From Ambrosia x helenae (lineage: Eukaryota > Streptophyta > Magnoliopsida > Asterales > Asteraceae): a DNA stretch of 64,000 bases. The stretch is from assembly GCA_030844895.1 (NCBI GenBank), contig JAUTDX010007107.1, forward strand, positions 186,001 to 250,000. The letters are read 5' to 3'. The notes under the pieces were generated by a model. It searched no databases, was not told the origin of the DNA, and was given only the letters and a program-made list of their open reading frames with translations. Made by a program: the position numbers and the translations under genes. This document shows, piece by piece, positions 25,076-35,092 of this stretch (its first letter is position 1; each line of letters begins with the position of its first letter).

Positions 25076-25795
25076 TGTAAACTTTTGTAGATCCACAAAC
25101 AACACAATACAACTACAATACAGAAATATAAACAAGGAAGGAACACAAGATATAGCGACAAAACAAGTGACAAAATATTATTTATCCAACCCAAATCTTT
25201 ACCCCCCAATACCCAAGAGTTCTACAATCGTAGAACTCAGATGATCAATCAAAATGATCAGAAAAGAATACAAAGTCTGTGGAATCTAACTGATTACAGA
25301 TCAGAAGATTCCACGAGAGAATACAACAAATACAAACACTTACAGACTGAAACAGAGTACAAAGATCTGTATCAAAACCCTAACTGAATACCTAGACAAA
25401 GAGAAAATAAAGTGTGTGAGAGACGAGTGAGACAGACGAGTGAAAAGTAATCGTCACAGTAAACAAGAGAGGTATTTATATCCAGCTCCAGAAGGTTCTC
25501 CTTGATCCATGTGAGATTGATCTGAGCCGTTCACCAATAACAACCTGGATAAACTGAGACCACACGATCACAATAATATCTAACATATATACAAGTGCAT
25601 ACGTATAAATGTACTTTCATCCAAGAGCATACGTACAGACGTACACGCTTTCATAACCCGGGCCATCACACTATAGCCCACCATATCAACAGAAGCCCAA
25701 TAACATAAGTCCAATAACATAAGCCCAATATAACAGATTAGGCCCATATCACAATGATTAACATATGAATTATATTATTATCATTATTTTTAACA
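25076..25795 (-). repeat. 5' LTR of the copia element (promoter LTR)
   Basis: Since the element reads on minus, the right-hand LTR is the transcriptional start. A TATAAATA box sits at 25473-25480. The tRNA-Met primer-binding site lies immediately inside at 25064-25075. Confidence 0.95.
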
Positions 25796-25954
25796 GTTCC
25801 AAATTGGTTCGGGTTTAAAAAAACACCAAAGTGTGCACCTCTATCTAGAGCTAGCCAGACCATGAAAAGTCGAATGGCTGTTGGCCCATGCGGTTTCAAT
25901 TGCAAAATTAGCCCATCCAAACGTGAAAAGGCTCATAAAGGGTTGGGTTAGAAA

Positions 25955-26259
25955 TAGGGATGAGCATACACCACCGAATACCGAACCGATACCGATCCCG
26001 AACTGATCCCAAACCGAACCGAGGGTGCTCGGTATCGGTACTCACATTTAGAGGTTTTGGTTTCGGTATTTCGGTATCAGTACGAGATCGGTACGGTATC
26101 GGTATTTTAAGGTAAAATACCAATACCATACCGGTACCGCACCGGTACCGAACCGATACCGTACCGTATTGTATGTTTTCGGTATCGGTATTGAATTTTA
26201 ACTTTTCGGGATCGGTATCGGTATCGGTTGGTACCGATACCATTCCGAGCTCATCCCTA
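25955..26259. mobile_element. hAT-type MITE 4 with GGTATCGGTACC-rich interior (305 bp)
   Basis: Ends TAGGGATGAGCATAC (left) and, reverse-complemented, TAGGGATGAGCTCGG (right) are inverted. A perfect 8-bp target duplication GTTAGAAA lies at 25947-25954 and 26260-26267. The interior is a degenerate series of GGTATCGGTA and ACCGATACC words. Non-coding. Confidence 0.88.
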
Positions 26260-26267
26260 GTTAGAAA

Positions 26268-26953
26268 CATCAATAAGTTTGTTTCAACCGAAGAGCCATT
26301 GAGGATTTGAGGGTCCTTGGCTACAAAACTATTGAATAGGGCCTCAAGCTTCTTTTTAACACATTTTACTAGGTTATTTTTAAGGCCTCATTTTTGTAAC
26401 ATTCAAGCTTCTTTTAACACATTTTATTAGGTTCTTTTAACACATTTTACAAGGTTATTTTTACCTTTCTCGAGCTTCTCATAGACAAATCTAATGTGAA
26501 TAATAGGGGACGGGGCACCCTCGGCTTGGGTCATGGAGCTTTTGAAGACGCGAGGCTACACCGTTCCGCCCCATTGGGCTTGTTCATGGGGCTTGAATTT
26601 GATGCTTGTGGAAGCCGAAGAGAGAAGTGAAAGAAGCCGAGGAAAGAAGAAGAAAAAGTGGGGGTTTTGGGTAAGGACCATCTCATGGGGTGTGTGTGAT
26701 TGGTGGGATTGGTAAAATGGTGGGGTCTTTGGTTCCAGGCTACTTTAGGCTTGACATTTTCAGTGTTTATGCTATTTGAGGGTAAAAATAACGTAACACT
26801 CTGTGATTGGTTAGGATAAGGCTACATGGGGTTTGTGTCCCTTCCCCCATAAGAATAAAAATAATGGTTAACTATAGAAATAAAAAAAAAAAAAACTCAT
26901 AAATTAAACACGAAATAAGTAGTAACACCATCTCCGACACGCGTTGGCATTCG
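26268..26953. other. Intergenic DNA with a possible small MITE
   Basis: No gene. A repeated phrase (TTTTAACACATTTTA..AGGTT) occurs at about 26355-26465. The stretch from about 26507 (GGGGACGGGGCACCCTC) to about 26850 (CCTTCCCCCATA, reverse complement TGGGGGAAGG) has loosely inverted G-rich ends and could be a Harbinger-like MITE. I cannot confirm the duplication. Confidence 0.4.
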
Positions 26954-26958
26954 CTCTT

Positions 26959-29751
26959 TGTGACACCCGGCAAATTCTGGTTAACAACGTTGTCTAGATG
27001 AAAGTCTACCTTAGCGAGTCACGCGTATATTGTACTTAACTGGGTTAGTTAAGTCGTGTTATGGTTCGGGAACTATCAGTTTAGTATAGAGGATCATCGG
27101 ATGTTAATCTAGAGGTTCATTAGATGTCAGTCCTTAACCAAGTGTACAAATGGTGACGATTCGTAGAATCGTCAGGTCATACGGAACATACAAGTCTCGA
27201 GTCCCGGGAATTGGTGAACGAGTGTGAATATGTTTGTTTGCAAGTGTTATGTGTTTAAAATCATTATGTGACTTGTCGGTATGTGAAAATGTGTTAACAT
27301 ATGTTAAAACGGGGTTTAACGCGCAAAACACACGGAACCAGCCCCAATAGGCGATTAGGGGAGCCCAATCGCCTATAGGGGATGCGATTGGGCCTTCATA
27401 GGGGCGATTGGCATGCTAAATGCATGCCTTAGGGGCGATTAGGCCCTAATTGCATGAAATTTCATGCGATTAGGAGCCCTAATCGCGTGTAAATGCTGCA
27501 CAATCGCGTGTTACGTGCTGGACGACTAAAAACGACTATAAATACAATGCTTGACCTCCTAAACTTCATAATAACAACCCTAGTCGTCCCATAACCCGCC
27601 CCAACACACACACAACCTATGGAACGTGATTTTGGATCAAAACACAAGGTTTCAAGCTTATTTCATCAATCTAACACAATCTAAGGTGTGATTTTCATCC
27701 ATGCAATCTTTATTAACGTTTTTATTAAATCCCTAACGGTCCAGACCTGTTCTAAAACGAATAAGCTTTCTGAAAATCGTTAATAAGTGTTGTTAATCGG
27801 ATTCTAACTATCATACATGTGTTATGTGTGTTTATGATTAAAAGCTAGGGTTTTTATGATTCAAGATGGATGATTAACATGTTATTAGGTTAGTTTCAGA
27901 TTAATAATGATATCATGCTAATGAAATCTGAGTAATTGTTCATTAGGGTTATAGTTATGCATGTTAATGTGATGTTTCATGCTATGTGTATTGTGTTTGG
28001 ATTACATGGTTGCATGCAGGGCTGATAATACGAGGCTAAACGAGGGATTTTGGTTTAAACATGTTTGGTATAGTTGTTGGATTGATATTGGATGATTACA
28101 CGCGTTCTGGATCTGATTTGGAGTGTTAAACGCGCGAAAAACCGGAACAGCTGGGCTACTGGCGATTAGCAACCCTAATCGCCTATGTTATAGGCGATTA
28201 GGAGACCAATCGCCTGTAAAGACTCCCTAATCGCCTATATTACATGCGATTGGGGGCTAAATGCCTCTATTACATGCAATTGTGATCCTAAATGCTAGTT
28301 AAGTCCTGAAATACATGTCTTATGAGCTAATTGCTAGTAGATGCATGTCTTATGAGCTAATTGCTAGTAGATGCATGTCTTATGAGCTAATTGCTAGTAG
28401 ATACATGTCTTATGAGCTAATTGCTAGTAGATACATGTCTTATGACCTAATTGCTAGTAAATGCATGTCTTATGACCTAATTGCCTATAAACTCATGGTT
28501 TACATGTCTTATGACCACTAATCGCCTATATTATATGCGATTAGCCTTCCTAAATGCCTGTTGACCAACCTAAATGCTAGTTGACTTTTCCTAATCGCGT
28601 GTACTGCTGCTGTAAGTGTAAATTAGCATTTCGAGACCCGATTTGACATCTAGGAACATGCTAGGAACCCCGTAACATATCTAATAACTTGGTAACATAT
28701 GTTTGGATTTAATTATGTGATACGTGAACTACGTGCTATAACTTGTTGGACGTTAACGTATGTTAAGTGTGATTGCATGATTGTATGTTTGAGAGAGTAA
28801 GCATAACACGGGGAGTCTCGGGTCACCACTGGGATGTCGAGTCTTGTACATTGGGTCAGTTAAACAGTCACGGTGTTTTCAAACGAACTTGGTTATGGTC
28901 TGGACATCTAGGGACTAACTAACCTGCGGGTTATTAGTCTAAGTACTTGTAACTGTCATATGTTAGGTCGCCACTTTACGGGACTAGCATAGCTGCTGAG
29001 TTTATTCATATTACGAAGTAACGCAACTTAAGGTGAGTTTACGGCCCCTCTTTTAACTGGTTTCACTTTTCGGGGGAGAAAACATGTGTTAAAACTTATG
29101 TTTGGTAACTACTGTCATACTATGGGTTTCTATGGTTTACTATACGATCTTTGGAAGTCCCGGGGGGAACCATGAATGTGCGGGTTAGCACAACGGGGAA
29201 ATGTGAATAGCGCTATTGGGAGTGACCAACCCCGCTCGTCGACTTGGAGGGTCGGCGGGTGCATATTGTCTCAAACAGGAACAACAGGTTTACTACATCG
29301 GGCACGACATCTGGTTTGCGAGTTAGTAATGGTTTTCCAATCGTGATAGTAACAAAACATACGCCTAGCTAGCGTACTTTGGTTTTCGATTTGTTATAGT
29401 ATGGACAGGTTGAACTTGGTACTTGGATTACAAACCTGTAAACTCACCAGCATTTTTGTGCTGACGTAAACTTTTACATATTTTCTCAGGTCGCTAAGGT
29501 AGCACAATGGAACTAGGGCGCACGCGTCTGCACGGCGTCTAGTTAGGATTGCATGGTTTTCAAACGTTGAACACTTGGTTTATTTTGGATTATGTTTTGA
29601 ATAAGCTTCCGCTGTATTTGGGGAATTTTAAACTATGTTTTTGAAATTGCATATGTTCATTTAGACTTGTTTATTGTGATCGTTGGTTTGGATCCTGGTT
29701 TGTCATGCGCCTCGCGGTAAAACTCCGCAAGTGGATTTTGAGGGTGTGACA
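26959..29751 (+). repeat. 5' LTR of the gypsy element (2793 bp)
   Basis: By eye it differs from the 3' LTR at about a dozen positions, roughly 99.5 percent identity. Unusual content: many GGCGATTAGG and CCTAATCGCC words in both orientations (27350-27510 and 28150-28260), and a 32-bp tandem array at 28313-28510. A probable TATA box (CTATAAATACAA) lies at about 27536-27547. Confidence 0.95.
28313..28512 (+). repeat. 32-bp tandem array inside the gypsy LTR
   Basis: Six copies of a 32-bp unit containing ATGTCTTATGAGCTAATTGC stand head to tail. The same array occurs at 44045-44244 in the other LTR. Its translation gives a repeating MSYELIAS peptide in one frame, which I regard as an accident of the 32-bp unit and not as a gene. 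Confidence 0.9.
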
Positions 29752-30307
29752 TATTGGTATCAGAGCCAATGGTTATAGTGAACTAGGACTGCATGTAGAG
29801 TCTAGTCTATAGCCGAGTCGCACACACTAGACGATCACATAGTACTAAACATTTTGATGGATTACGTATGGGCTGTCGGGATGTCTCTAAATCATCTGAC
29901 CTTTCTATGTTACATCATCCGTTCTATCCTAGGTCGAGTTACTTGCTTTCTAGGCAGTGTGGTGCATTGGGGTAAATCGTGTACTCTTGAGATTTGTCCA
30001 AGGCTCGGACATCTCCCTTTCATACTCCAATAGAAACACTTGCCATACACTACCGTAGCATTACGGTGTATAGCTAAGAGTCTATGTCTGGTGATTTGAA
30101 CTTTGAACTAGGAGAACACTTGGAGGACCATGTAGAGCGGTTTATCATTTTGGGTGCACACAAAATCATAAACCGAAATGCATGAAAGCCCTAGTGAGCT
30201 CTGGGTTTGAAGGGATAGTCCTGGATTGGATCTAGCTTTGATCTTGTGAACGCTAGTGGTTATCATTAGCTGCGAGACTAAATCTTCTCGTTCTTTTTGT
30301 CAGAATC
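29752..30307 (+). other. Gypsy leader with tRNA-Met primer-binding site
   Basis: TGGTATCAGAGC at 29755-29766 starts three bases after the LTR and is complementary to the 3' end of initiator tRNA-Met. The rest is untranslated leader up to the gag start at 30308. Confidence 0.85.
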
Positions 30308-31682
30308 ATGTCTGGAGTACGAGGAGGACGTGGAGGTGGCCGCAATGGTGGACGTGGTGGTGGTCGCGGTGGTGGTGGTGGTCGTGGAGGTGTGAACCTA
30401 ACGCAAGACGATCTGAACAACTTGCTGCAAGTTGCCTTTCAGCTAGGGCACAATGGTGGCGGTAAGTTGATTTATCCACTTTTGCCTTGTTGGCAAACTT
30501 TGTTTACATCCTTCGTAGTTTCTCATGTGTTTCATTTCAGGTGGTCCTGTTAACCCACCCCCACCTATGTGTACCTACAAGATGTTTCAGGATTGTAAGC
30601 CTCAGGAGTTCTCTGGCACTGAGGGTGCGGTGAGCTTGCTCAGGTGGCTGGAAAAGGTGGAGTCAGTGTTTCTGATGTGCAACTGTCTCCTAGAGGATCG
30701 AGTCAAGTATGCTGCTGCATTGTTCCAGGATGTTGCTTTGACATGGTGGAACAATATCACTCAGAATATGGGAATTGGGGAGGCATATGCTATGCCTTGG
30801 GAAAATTTCGTGCAATTGCTGAAGCGAGAGTACTGTCCGAGGGAGGAGATTCAGAAGCTAGAGCACGAGGTGTGGAACCTCAAGATGACTGGGTCTGAGA
30901 TCGAAAAGTATACGGTGAGGCGTAATGAGTTGGCAGTGCTGTGTCCTGATCTGCATGTGCCAGAGTACAGGAGGATTGAACATTATATCTCGGGGCTAGT
31001 ACCAGAGATCGCAGGGTTGGTAGCTGCGGGAAATCATCCTACATACTCGGAAGTGGTCCGATCGGCTCACAGGATGACGAATTTGAAGGTGAACGAGGGT
31101 ATCTTGCCTGCTAAGGGTTCGACTGTCAAGGCCCCAGAGAACAACAAGCGCAAGTGGGATAATGAAGGGAAAGGATCTGCACCAGTACAACAGGGTAAGA
31201 GATTCGATAGCGGGGGTTCTTCTTCTTCTGGTAACAAACAGGGTGGTTACGCGGGAAAGTTACCTAAATGCAACAAGTGTGGACGTCATCATCAAGGGAA
31301 CTGCGACAGTAATCGTTGCCATCGCTGTCAGCGATTTGGGCATTTTGCTAAAGATTGTCGGGCTACACTTCCATCGACCCAGGCCCCAACTAATACCCCG
31401 GCTCCTGCTGCTCAAGGAACTACGGGAAGACAGGGATGTTACAACTGTGGAGAGACTGGTCATTACAAGAAGGATTGCCCGAAACTGAAGCAGGGCGGGA
31501 ACAACGGTAACGGGAACAACGGGGGCAGCGGCAGGAATGCACGTGCCTTCGTCATTGGAGCCGCGGAGGCTAGACAGGATCCTGATACAGTTACCGGTAC
31601 GTTCCTTCTCAATAATCGTTCTGTTAGTGTTTTATTTGATTCTGGCGCCGACAAGAGTTTTATATCTGTGGAAGTTAGTTGA
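30308..31682 (+). pseudogene. Gypsy gag and protease, with a probable 79-nt intron
   Basis: Exon 1 is 30308-30461 (MSGVRGGRGG, a Gly/Arg-rich start, then NLTQDDLNNLLQ). A sequence with GTAAGT donor and TTTCATTTCAG acceptor (30462-30540) follows, and exon 2 resumes in the correct phase at 30541. Read through, the frame ends at 30553. The main part has a Retrotrans_gag domain (LRWLEKVESVF, ALTWWNN, YCPREEIQKLE), three Cys/His knuckles (CNKCGRHHQGNC, CHRCQRFGHFAKDC, CYNCGETGHYKKDC) and the protease LFDSGADKSF. The frame stops at a TGA (31680-31682) just past the protease active site, in a position where relatives continue, so this is a nonsense break. Confidence 0.85.
30462..30540 (+). other. 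Probable intron in gypsy gag
   Basis: 79 nt, GTAAGTTG donor, pyrimidine-rich TTTCATTTCAG acceptor, T-rich interior. Splicing joins G with GT to make a glycine codon and keeps both flanking frames open, while retention brings a stop. This is inferred from sequence only. Confidence 0.7.
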
Positions 31683-34158
31683 CTACTAGATGTAGCACCC
31701 GTACCATTAGAGGCTAAGTATATTATTGAGTTGGCTGACGGTAAAAAGATTGAAGCTACTTGTATCCTTCGGGAGTGTCAACTAGAGTTGTTGGGTTTGT
31801 CGTTCCCCATCGACCTTATGCCGGTACCTTTAGGTAGTTTTGACGTTGTTGTAGGCATGGATTGGTTGTCTTTGTATCGCGCGGAGATTGTTTGTTACGA
31901 CAAAATTATTCGGATTCCTCTCCCTGATGGAGAATTCCTTTCTGTGTACGGTATCAAGGGCGGTGTTCCGCTAAATATCATCTCTAGTATGAAAGCCCTT
32001 AAGTGTCTTCGAAAGGGTTATTCGGCCGTTTTGGCACTTTTATCTGTTTCCTCTAGCGATGAGAAGAAGATCGACGATATTCCTGTTGTACGCGAGTTTC
32101 CTGATGTATTTCCTGATGATTTATCTGGTCTTCCTCCCCATCGTCAAGTTGAGTTCGGCATTGATCTTGTACCAGGGGCTGCTCCTATTGCTCGGGCCCC
32201 CTACCGTCTTGCACCTCCAGAGATGCAGGAATTGTCTAGTCAGTTACAGGAACTCTTGGACAAGGGTTTCATCAGACCAAGTTCTTCCCCTTGGGGAGCC
32301 CCGATTCTGTTCGTTAAGAAGAAAGATGGAAGTTTTCGATTGTGTGTGGATTACAGAGAATTGAACAAATTGACCATCAAGAACCGTTATCCTCTTCCAC
32401 GTATTGATGATCTATTCGACCAACTTCAGGGTTCTAGCTATTACTCAAAAATTGATTTGAGGTCCGGTTATCACCAGTTGCGCGTAAGGGAAGCTGACGT
32501 TGCAAAGACTGCCTTTCGTACACGTTATGGCCATTTCGAATTTTTGGTCATGCCTTTCGGTCTCACGAACGCACCGGAGGTTTTCATGGACTTGATGAAC
32601 CGCGTTTGCAAACCATATCTTGATAAGTTCGTCATTGTGTTTATTGATGACATTCTGATTTACTCCAAGAACAAGACCGAACACGAGGAACACCTGCGTT
32701 TGGTTTTGGAACTCTTGTGACGGGAACAACTTTACGCCAAGTTCTCAAAGTGTGACTTTTGGTTACGCGAAGTTCAGTTCCTAGGACATGTGGTTAATGA
32801 ACTAGGAATTCATGTCGATCCAGCTAAGATCGAAGCGATCAAGGACTGGGGAGCACCAAAGACGCCAACTGAGGTGCGGCAATTTCTAGGCCTTGCGGGC
32901 TACTATCGTCGTTTCATTATGGGGTTCTCGAAGATCGCTCAACCCCTGACCACTCTTACTCAGAAGGATAGAAAATTCGACTGGGGTGAACCACAAGAGT
33001 CGGCATTTCAAGAACTGAAGTCTAAACTGTGTTCTGCTCCTATTTTGTCCTTACCTGAAGGCCCTGATGATTTCGTTGTTTACTGTGATGCTTCTATTCA
33101 TGGTCTCGGTTGCGTGTTGATGCAACGCGAGAAAGTGATTGCGTATGCTTCTCGTCAACTCAAGGTGCACGAGAAGAACTACACCACCCATGACTTGGAG
33201 TTGGGTGCAGTGGTATTCGCGTTGAAAATTTGGAGACATTACTTGTACGGTACCAAATGCACCATCTACACCGATCACAAGAGTCTTCAACATATTTTCG
33301 ACCAACAACATTTGAACATACGACAACGTCGTTGGATTGAACTTCTGAATGACTATGATTGCGCCATTAAGTACCATCCTGGCAAGGCGAATGTGGTAGC
33401 AGACGCCTTGAGCAGGAAGGAATCAATTAAACCTCGTCGCGTTCGGGCGTTGCAACTCACCATTCATTCCTCTCTATCTGACCAACTCCGTTCTGCTCAG
33501 TTAGAAGCTTTGAAGGAGGAAAACCTTAAAGCTGAGACTATGCACGGTGCCGACAAGCACCTCGAGCGAAGGCCTGATGGCCTGCACTACTTCGCAGAAC
33601 GCATATGGGTTCCTTTATTCGGGGGACTTCGGGAGCTTGTCCTAGATGAGGCTCACAAGTCCCGGTATTCTATTCATCCTGGTTCGGATAAGATGTATCA
33701 AGATCTGAAGGTGCTTTACTGGTGGCCAAACATGAGGTCGGATATAGCCTCATACGTGAGCAAATGCTTGACCTGTGCTAAGGTCAAAGTGGAATGCCAG
33801 AAACCGTCGGGTCTCTTGCAACAACCTGAAATTCCGGAGTGGAAATGGGAACGGATTACCATGGATTTTGTCACACAACTGCCTAAGTCACCGAGCGGGA
33901 ATGACAAGATATGGGTGATTGTTGATCGGTTGACGAAATCAGCCCATTTTCTCGCTATTAAAGAGACTGACACCATGGATCGTTTGGCTCGTCTTTATCT
34001 GAAGGAAGTTGTTTCTAAGCACGGGGTTCCGGTTTCTATTATTTCAGATCGTGACTCCCACTTTACTTCTCACTTCTGGAAATCTTTGCACAAGGCTTTG
34101 GGTACCCAGCTAGACATGAGTACAACTTATCACCCACAGACTGACGGTCAGAGTGAAC
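31683..34158 (+). pseudogene. Gypsy pol, first part: protease end, RT, RNase H, integrase
   Basis: The frame continues from the 31680 stop. The protease end has VVGMDWLS. RT has the LFVKKKDGSFRLCVDYRELN segment and the catalytic FIDDILIYS (about 32638-32665). A second TGA lies at 32718-32720. RNase H follows with VYCDASIHGLG and TDHKSLQ. Integrase has the HHCC region (HPGSDK...CLTCAKVK) and the first two acidic catalytic sites (MDFVTQLP, SDRDSHFTS). The coding sequence is cut at the word carrying the third catalytic residue (GQSE) by the nested element, whose target copy TGAAC is 34154-34158. Confidence 0.93.
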
Positions 34159-34176
34159 TGTGACGTCCGTCACTTT

Positions 34177-34211
<35 letters not shown>

Positions 34212-34342
34212 CATAATAAGTTATTGAATCCTGCCTCTCGTCCCTATTAGATCAGCCCAACAGGATCCACACTCGGCCCAAGGACCAAACCCGGCCCAGC
34301 ACCCACCCCCCTGACCGTTTTTAAATCAAAAAAATAATGTTC

Positions 34343-34407
34343 CCCGCGTGATTCGAACCCGAGTCACTACACACACACACACAAGCACGAACCAGCTGGG
34401 CCATACG
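34343..34407 (-). other. tRNA-like box A/box B module inside LARD LTR (minus)
   Basis: On minus: box A TGGCCCAGCTGGTTCGTGC, then a CA/TG microsatellite in the position of the anticodon arm, then box B GGGTTCGAATCACG about 36 bases on. The acceptor stem is not convincing, so this is a tRNA-derived remnant and not a working tRNA. The copy in the other LTR is at 39432-39498. Confidence 0.6.
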
Positions 34408-35019
34408 TAATTCTTGTTTTATTTCCCACGCGTGTTATATAAATACGCTTATTTTCTTTCCCTCTTTTCCTCCTTCGCGACCTGCTGCAACAGAATTGGC
34501 AAATTCATCAAACAATTTACCATTTTAAACAGAATTAATCATGGTTTGACCTATATAACGTGATTTCCGGCCTTTTTGACTAGGATGAACGTGTATTGAT
34601 CAGAAATTGATACACGATTATACCAAATACGCGTATAGACTTTAATGATTAGTCAAAACTTCCAATTAACCCAACCATCGTATCCCCCTATAAATTGATC
34701 ATCCTCAAAGCAGTACAACTCGTCAATTATCACTTCTCAACCCCCAATCTTCTTCAAATCAATCTGTTTATTATCATTTGATCGTGGGTTTGACTTTAAG
34801 GTTGACCATCCAATCGAGTATCGAAACAACATTGTAAGATTAATTATTTTTGTGGTTTATGTTCATCGGCATCCACACATCAATAGCCCTATGATTAATT
34901 AGGCTATTGATGTGTGAATCAATGTATTGCAGGATCTAGGGTTCGAAGTTTTGAAATGGGGATGAACTCAGTTTCACATAGTGTATTTAATTATTCTTAA
35001 CCGGGTTTCATCACAACCA

Positions 35020-35092
35020 CTGGCCTAGGCCAAGTGGTTGTGACTATGGTCTATAACCCCTGGATCCCGAGTTCGAGTCCCGGCTACGGCCA
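35020..35092 (+). other. tRNA-like box A/box B module inside LARD LTR (plus)
   Basis: Box A-like TAGGCCAAGTGGTTGTGA and box B GAGTTCGAGTCCCGG are spaced about 32 bases apart, with near-complementary ends (GGCCTAGG against CTACGGCC, one base short) and T-runs downstream. It looks like a tRNA-derived insert carried in the LTR. The second copy lies at about 40119-40193 and has one extra T in the D-arm part. Confidence 0.6.

Larger units (their letters stand above)
19191..25795 (-). mobile_element. Intact Ty1/copia LTR retrotransposon (6605 bp)
   Basis: Two 720-bp LTRs (19191-19910 and 25076-25795) begin TGTAAAC and end TTAACA and look identical by eye. A 5-bp target duplication GTTCC lies at 19186-19190 and 25796-25800. 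On minus, a 12-base primer-binding site for initiator tRNA-Met (TGGTATCAGAGC, 25064-25075) adjoins the 5' LTR, and a purine tract lies just before the 3' LTR (19911-19920). A single uninterrupted Gag-Pol frame fills the interior. All parts needed for autonomous movement are present, so this is a recent and possibly active copy. Confidence 0.97.
18247..25847. mobile_element. hAT-type MITE 3, split by the copia element
   Basis: The left end TAGAGATGAAAA starts after GAGCTAGC (18239-18246). The right end, reverse-complemented TAGATAGAGGTGCACAC, is followed by GAGCTAGC (25848-25855). That perfect 8-bp repeat 7.6 kb apart supports one host element interrupted by the copia insertion at 19191-25800. 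Without the insert it is about 990 bp. The interior consists of AAACCGG words on this strand, opposite in sense to MITE 2, and contains internal terminus-like words near 18734-18755, so it may itself be two elements fused or nested. Confidence 0.6.

Noticed and set aside
28315..28521. Peptide with repeating MSYELIAS units
   Set aside because: It is the translation of the 32-bp LTR array and occurs identically in the other LTR. No codon bias or domain supports a protein.
35020..35092. A functional tRNA gene
   Set aside because: The acceptor stem is one base short, the arms pair poorly and it is repeated exactly in the other LTR. It is kept only as a tRNA-like module.
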